64,000 bases of DNA. Origin: Opitutia bacterium (GTDB taxonomy: Bacteria; Verrucomicrobiota; Verrucomicrobiae; Opitutales; UBA953). Under the pieces are notes generated by a model. The model searched no databases and was not told the origin of the DNA. It worked only from the letters and a program-made list of their open reading frames with translations. Both the position numbers and the translations under genes were made by a program. The stretch covers positions 1 to 64,000 of the forward strand of contig SFEJ01000007.1 in NCBI GenBank assembly GCA_004558035.1. Reading direction: 5' to 3'. Below, in pieces: positions 61,587 to 64,000 of this stretch (the stretch's first letter is position 1; each line of letters opens with the position of its first letter).

Positions 61587-62879
61587 ATGGAAAACTCACG
61601 ATTTCCCGTTTCCGCCAAGCTCTTCGAGCGCGCCCGCAAAGTGATTCCCGGCGGCGTGAACTCGCCCGTGCGCGCGTTCCGCAACGTCGGCACGGATCCG
61701 TTCTACGTCGAGCGCGCGGACGGCTGCCGCCTGCGCACGCCCGAGGGCGAGGAATTCATCGACTACGTGCTGACGTGGGGCCCCGCGATCTTCGGGCACA
61801 ACGATCCCGAAATCCGCGCCGCCGCGCACGCCGCCGTGGACCGCGGGCTCGGCTTCGGCACGAACGGCGCGGACGAAGTGCGCATGGCGGAGCTGCTCGC
61901 GCGCGTCGTTCCCGCCGTCGAAAAAGTGCGCATGACGAATTCGGGCACGGAGGCGACGATGTCCGCCGTGCGCCTCGCGCGCGGCTTCACCGGGCGCGCG
62001 AAGATCGTGAAGTTCGAGGGCTGCTTCCACGGCCACGTCGATTCGCTGCTCGTCAAGGCGGGATCGGGCGCGCTGACGTTCGGCTGCCCCGACAGCGCGG
62101 GCGTCACCGCGGGAACGGCGGCGGACACGCTCGTCGTGCCCTACAACGATTTCGAGGCGGTCGAAAACGTATTCAGAAATTACGGACGCGAGATCGCCGC
62201 CGTCATCGTCGAGCCGTTCCCGGGCAACGTCGGCTTCATCATGCCCAAGCCGGGATTTCTGGAACGCCTGCGCGAGCTCACGCGCGGGGCGGGCGCGCTG
62301 CTCATCTTCGACGAAGTGATGACGGGCTTCCGCATCTCGCTTCAGGGAACGATGGGAAAGCACGCCGTGCGTCCGGACCTGGTCTGCCTCGGGAAGATCA
62401 TCGGCGGCGGGCTGCCCGTCGGCGCGTTCGGCGGGCGCGCGGAGATCATGGACTGCGTCGCGCCGCTCGGGCCCGTCTATCAGGCGGGAACGTACTGCGG
62501 CAATCCGGTCGCGCTCGCCGCGGGAATCGCCGCGCTGGAAAAGCTGCTGCGCGAGCCGCCCTACGCCGCGCTCGAGGCGCGCGGAAACGCGATCGCCGAA
62601 GCGCTCGAAAAGACGGCGCGGGAACGCGGCGTCGCCCTGCAGGTGCCGCACTGCGGCGGCATGTTCTCGATTTTCTTCAACGACGTTCCCGTCGAAAACG
62701 CCGCGGTCGCGACGCGCTCCGACCCGGATAAATTCAGAAGCCTTTTCCGCGGCGCGCTCGCGGGCGGCGTCTTCCTGCCGCCTTCGCCCTACGAATCGTG
62801 CTTCCTCTGCGCCGCGCACGACGACGCGGCGACGGAAAAGACGATCCGCGTGCTCTGCGACGCGCTGAAGCGGCTCTGA
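61587..62879 (+). CDS. hemL: Glutamate-1-semialdehyde 2,1-aminomutase
   Basis: PLP enzyme forming 5-aminolevulinate in the C5 haem pathway. 430 residues, standard length. It opens ARKVIPGGVNSPVRAFRNVGTDPFYVERADG as in HemL; the PLP Lys is K270 in VCLGKIIGGGLPVGAFGG; NSGTEATMSAVRLARG and IFDEVMTGFR are other conserved parts. A small zinc-ribbon gene follows by 28 nt. Confidence 0.97.
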   Translation: MENSRFPVSAKLFERARKVIPGGVNSPVRAFRNVGTDPFYVERADGCRLRTPEGEEFIDYVLTWGPAIFGHNDPEIRAAAHAAVDRGLGFGTNGADEVRMAELLARVVPAVEKVRMTNSGTEATMSAVRLARGFTGRAKIVKFEGCFHGHVDSLLVKAGSGALTFGCPDSAGVTAGTAADTLVVPYNDFEAVENVFRNYGREIAAVIVEPFPGNVGFIMPKPGFLERLRELTRGAGALLIFDEVMTGFRISLQGTMGKHAVRPDLVCLGKIIGGGLPVGAFGGRAEIMDCVAPLGPVYQAGTYCGNPVALAAGIAALEKLLREPPYAALEARGNAIAEALEKTARERGVALQVPHCGGMFSIFFNDVPVENAAVATRSDPDKFRSLFRGALAGGVFLPPSPYESCFLCAAHDDAATEKTIRVLCDALKRL

Positions 62880-62907
62880 CGCGCGTTCCCGCCGAAAATT
62901 CCGCGCC

Positions 62908-63120
62908 ATGGTCTCGATCGAAAAACTTTCGCATTTCCGCTGCGGGCGCTGCGGCGGCTGGTTTTCGATCGGCGACGCGCCGGAGGACCGCGCGACGTGG
63001 TTCTGCCCGTGGTGCGGAAACCGCGAAACGCACGCGAAGGCGCCGGACGTTCCTGCGCCGAGCCCGCGCGCGCCCGTTCCCGAAGATCTTCCGAAACCCG
63101 ATTCTCCGCCATGTCCGTGA
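62908..63120 (+). CDS. Small zinc-ribbon protein
   Basis: 70 residues. Two CxxC pairs, C12/C15 (FRCGRCGGWF) and C33/C36 (FCPWCGN), form a zinc ribbon in the first 40 residues; the rest is a Pro-rich tail. Its function is unknown. The stop lies 10 nt inside the next gene, so the two are co-translated. Confidence 0.7.
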   Translation: MVSIEKLSHFRCGRCGGWFSIGDAPEDRATWFCPWCGNRETHAKAPDVPAPSPRAPVPEDLPKPDSPPCP

Positions 63121-63569
63121 TTTCCCAGCGTTCCCGTCCCCGCAAGGACATTTTCCAGTTCTCGATCTTCGCCGAAAACAAGGTCGGCTGCCTCAACCGC
63201 GTGCTGCAGCGGCTGAATCAGGACGACGTGCGCATTCTCGCGCTGAGCTGCATCGACCAAACGGACTGCGCCGTGCTGCGCATCGTGCCGAACTGTCCTG
63301 AAGCGGCGGAAATCGCGCTCAAGAGCGCGGGCATGATCTTCTCGAAGACGCCGATTCTCGCGATCCGGCTGCACGACGGCGGCGACCTGGCGAAGGTCAC
63401 GCGCTCGCTCGCGCAGGCGGAAATCAACATTCACTACATTTACCCGTTCGTGTGCTGCCCGAACGCGCAGAGCGCCATCGTGCTCTCCTGCGACGCGACC
63501 GAGCTCGCCGAACGCATCCTGAGCGGCTTCGGCGTCGAAGTCTTCGACCTCGACGACTTCGCCCGCTGA
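63111..63569 (+). CDS. Tandem ACT-domain protein
   Basis: 152 residues with two ACT-like halves: IFQFSIFAENKVGCLNRVLQRLNQDDVRILALSCIDQTDCAVLRIV (first) and TPILAIRLHDGGDLAKVTRSLAQAEINIHYIYPFVC (second). ACT pairs sense amino acids; with no enzyme domain attached it is probably a free-standing regulator or small subunit. Start at 63111 overlaps the zinc-ribbon gene. No ilvB-type partner is adjacent. Confidence 0.78.
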   Translation: MSVISQRSRPRKDIFQFSIFAENKVGCLNRVLQRLNQDDVRILALSCIDQTDCAVLRIVPNCPEAAEIALKSAGMIFSKTPILAIRLHDGGDLAKVTRSLAQAEINIHYIYPFVCCPNAQSAIVLSCDATELAERILSGFGVEVFDLDDFAR

Positions 63570-63573
63570 GGTT

Positions 63574-63650
63574 GATGACGGATAATTGATAACGGATAGT
63601 GGATAGTTGATAGTGGATAATGAATAATGGATAGTGAATAGTTGATTGTT
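63574..63650. repeat. Heptad array GATARYK, forward only, upstream of menD
   Basis: Eleven consecutive 7-mers (GATGACG, GATAATT, GATAACG, GATAGTG, GATAGTT, GATAGTG, GATAATG, AATAATG, GATAGTG, AATAGTT, GATTGTT) in strict register, starting 5 nt after the ACT gene. Confidence 0.85.
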
Positions 63651-63743
63651 CAAAGTTTTTGCTCTTCTCAAAAAAAACTTCTTTTCTCTTCTGTTCCTTC
63701 CCGGTTCAAATTTGCTTTGCGGCGGGAACGGCGCGCGCGCAGA

Positions 63744-64000
63744 ATGTCGCGCATGGAATTCCGGAACACGAACGCGCTTTGGAGCGCGGTCTTCATGCGG
63801 ACGCTGCGCAACGCGGGCGTGCGCACGCTCGTCGTTTCGCCGGGCTCGCGCTCGACGCCGCTGACGGCCGCCGCCGCGGACCTGCGCGGGCTCGAATGCG
63901 TTCCCGTGCTCGACGAACGTTCCGCCGGATTTTTCGCGCTCGGGCTCGCGAAGAGCACGGCTCGCCCGGTCGCGCTCGTCTGCACGTCGGGAACGGCGGT
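63744..64000 (+). CDS. menD: 2-succinyl-5-enolpyruvyl-6-hydroxy-3-cyclohexene-1-carboxylate synthase, 5' part
   Basis: The first 85 codons run to the window edge. The N-terminal thiamine-diphosphate domain is recognisable: NTNALWSAVFMRTLRNAGVRTLVVSPGSRSTPLTAAAADLRGLECVPVLDERSAGFFALGLAKSTARPVALVCTSGTAV, with the SPGSRSTPL motif and the catalytic Glu of the DERSAGFFALG segment, as in MenD. MenD adds a succinyl-semialdehyde unit to isochorismate in menaquinone synthesis. ATG at 63744 or 63753 could start it. Confidence 0.88.
   Translation, partial: MSRMEFRNTNALWSAVFMRTLRNAGVRTLVVSPGSRSTPLTAAAADLRGLECVPVLDERSAGFFALGLAKSTARPVALVCTSGTA

Overview
The window is high-GC bacterial chromosome from a Gram-negative, LPS-making organism. 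It carries lpxC-fabZ (fused), lpxA and lpxK, a classical autotransporter ending in a beta-barrel with C-terminal F-x-W, and the start of a menaquinone gene (menD). The lpxC-fabZ fusion, a giant passenger built of autotransporter-associated beta-strand repeats, the long type of PurF and the high GC together suggest Verrucomicrobiota, perhaps Opitutales. That assignment is inference; no rRNA lies in the window.

Layout. 1-1313: end of an accessory element (3' end of a DnaB-type helicase, a RusA resolvase, then repeats) abutting the 3' end of a tRNA-Ala(GGC). 1.4-8.1 kb: fhs, then a minus-strand group trpS - two unknown envelope proteins - rluA-like. 8.1-19.4 kb: mostly plus-strand core genes: NifA-like regulator, lpxC-fabZ, lpxA, rsmG, NERD-helicase, gspE/pilB-type ATPase, panC, ychF, class II aldolase, tRNA-Gln(TTG). 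19.5-25.9 kb: purF, fmt, a MATE exporter and an ECF sigma/anti-sigma/periplasmic protein cassette. 26-37.7 kb: cupin, zupT-like, lysE-like, ruvA, sugar/steroid-type epimerase, pyrG, slyD, thrS, a GH13 enzyme and a HAD-DUF721(DciA-like) fusion. 37.7-45.5 kb: NhaD-like antiporter, CstA, ilvA, a MidA-like methyltransferase and speA. 45.5-57.8 kb: a repeat-rich 0.84 kb spacer, then one 3,832-residue autotransporter. 57.8-64 kb: a KDPG-aldolase-like protein that has lost its active site, queF, a xerC/D recombinase, lpxK, hemL, a zinc-ribbon protein, an ACT protein and the 5' part of menD.

The most unusual signals are at DNA level. A short word, GGGAACG (often GCGGGAACGC), occurs far more often than composition predicts, on both strands and in all codon phases, and forms inverted-pair hairpins just after several stop codons. 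This is how DNA-uptake sequences are arranged in Neisseria and Pasteurellaceae. Separately, many intergenic spaces are filled with degenerate 7-mer (or 8-mer) tandem repeats of several word families, frequently in inverted orientation, and a roughly 185-bp element is duplicated upstream of the autotransporter. At protein level the catalytically stripped KDPG-aldolase homologue and the HAD-DciA-like fusion stand out.
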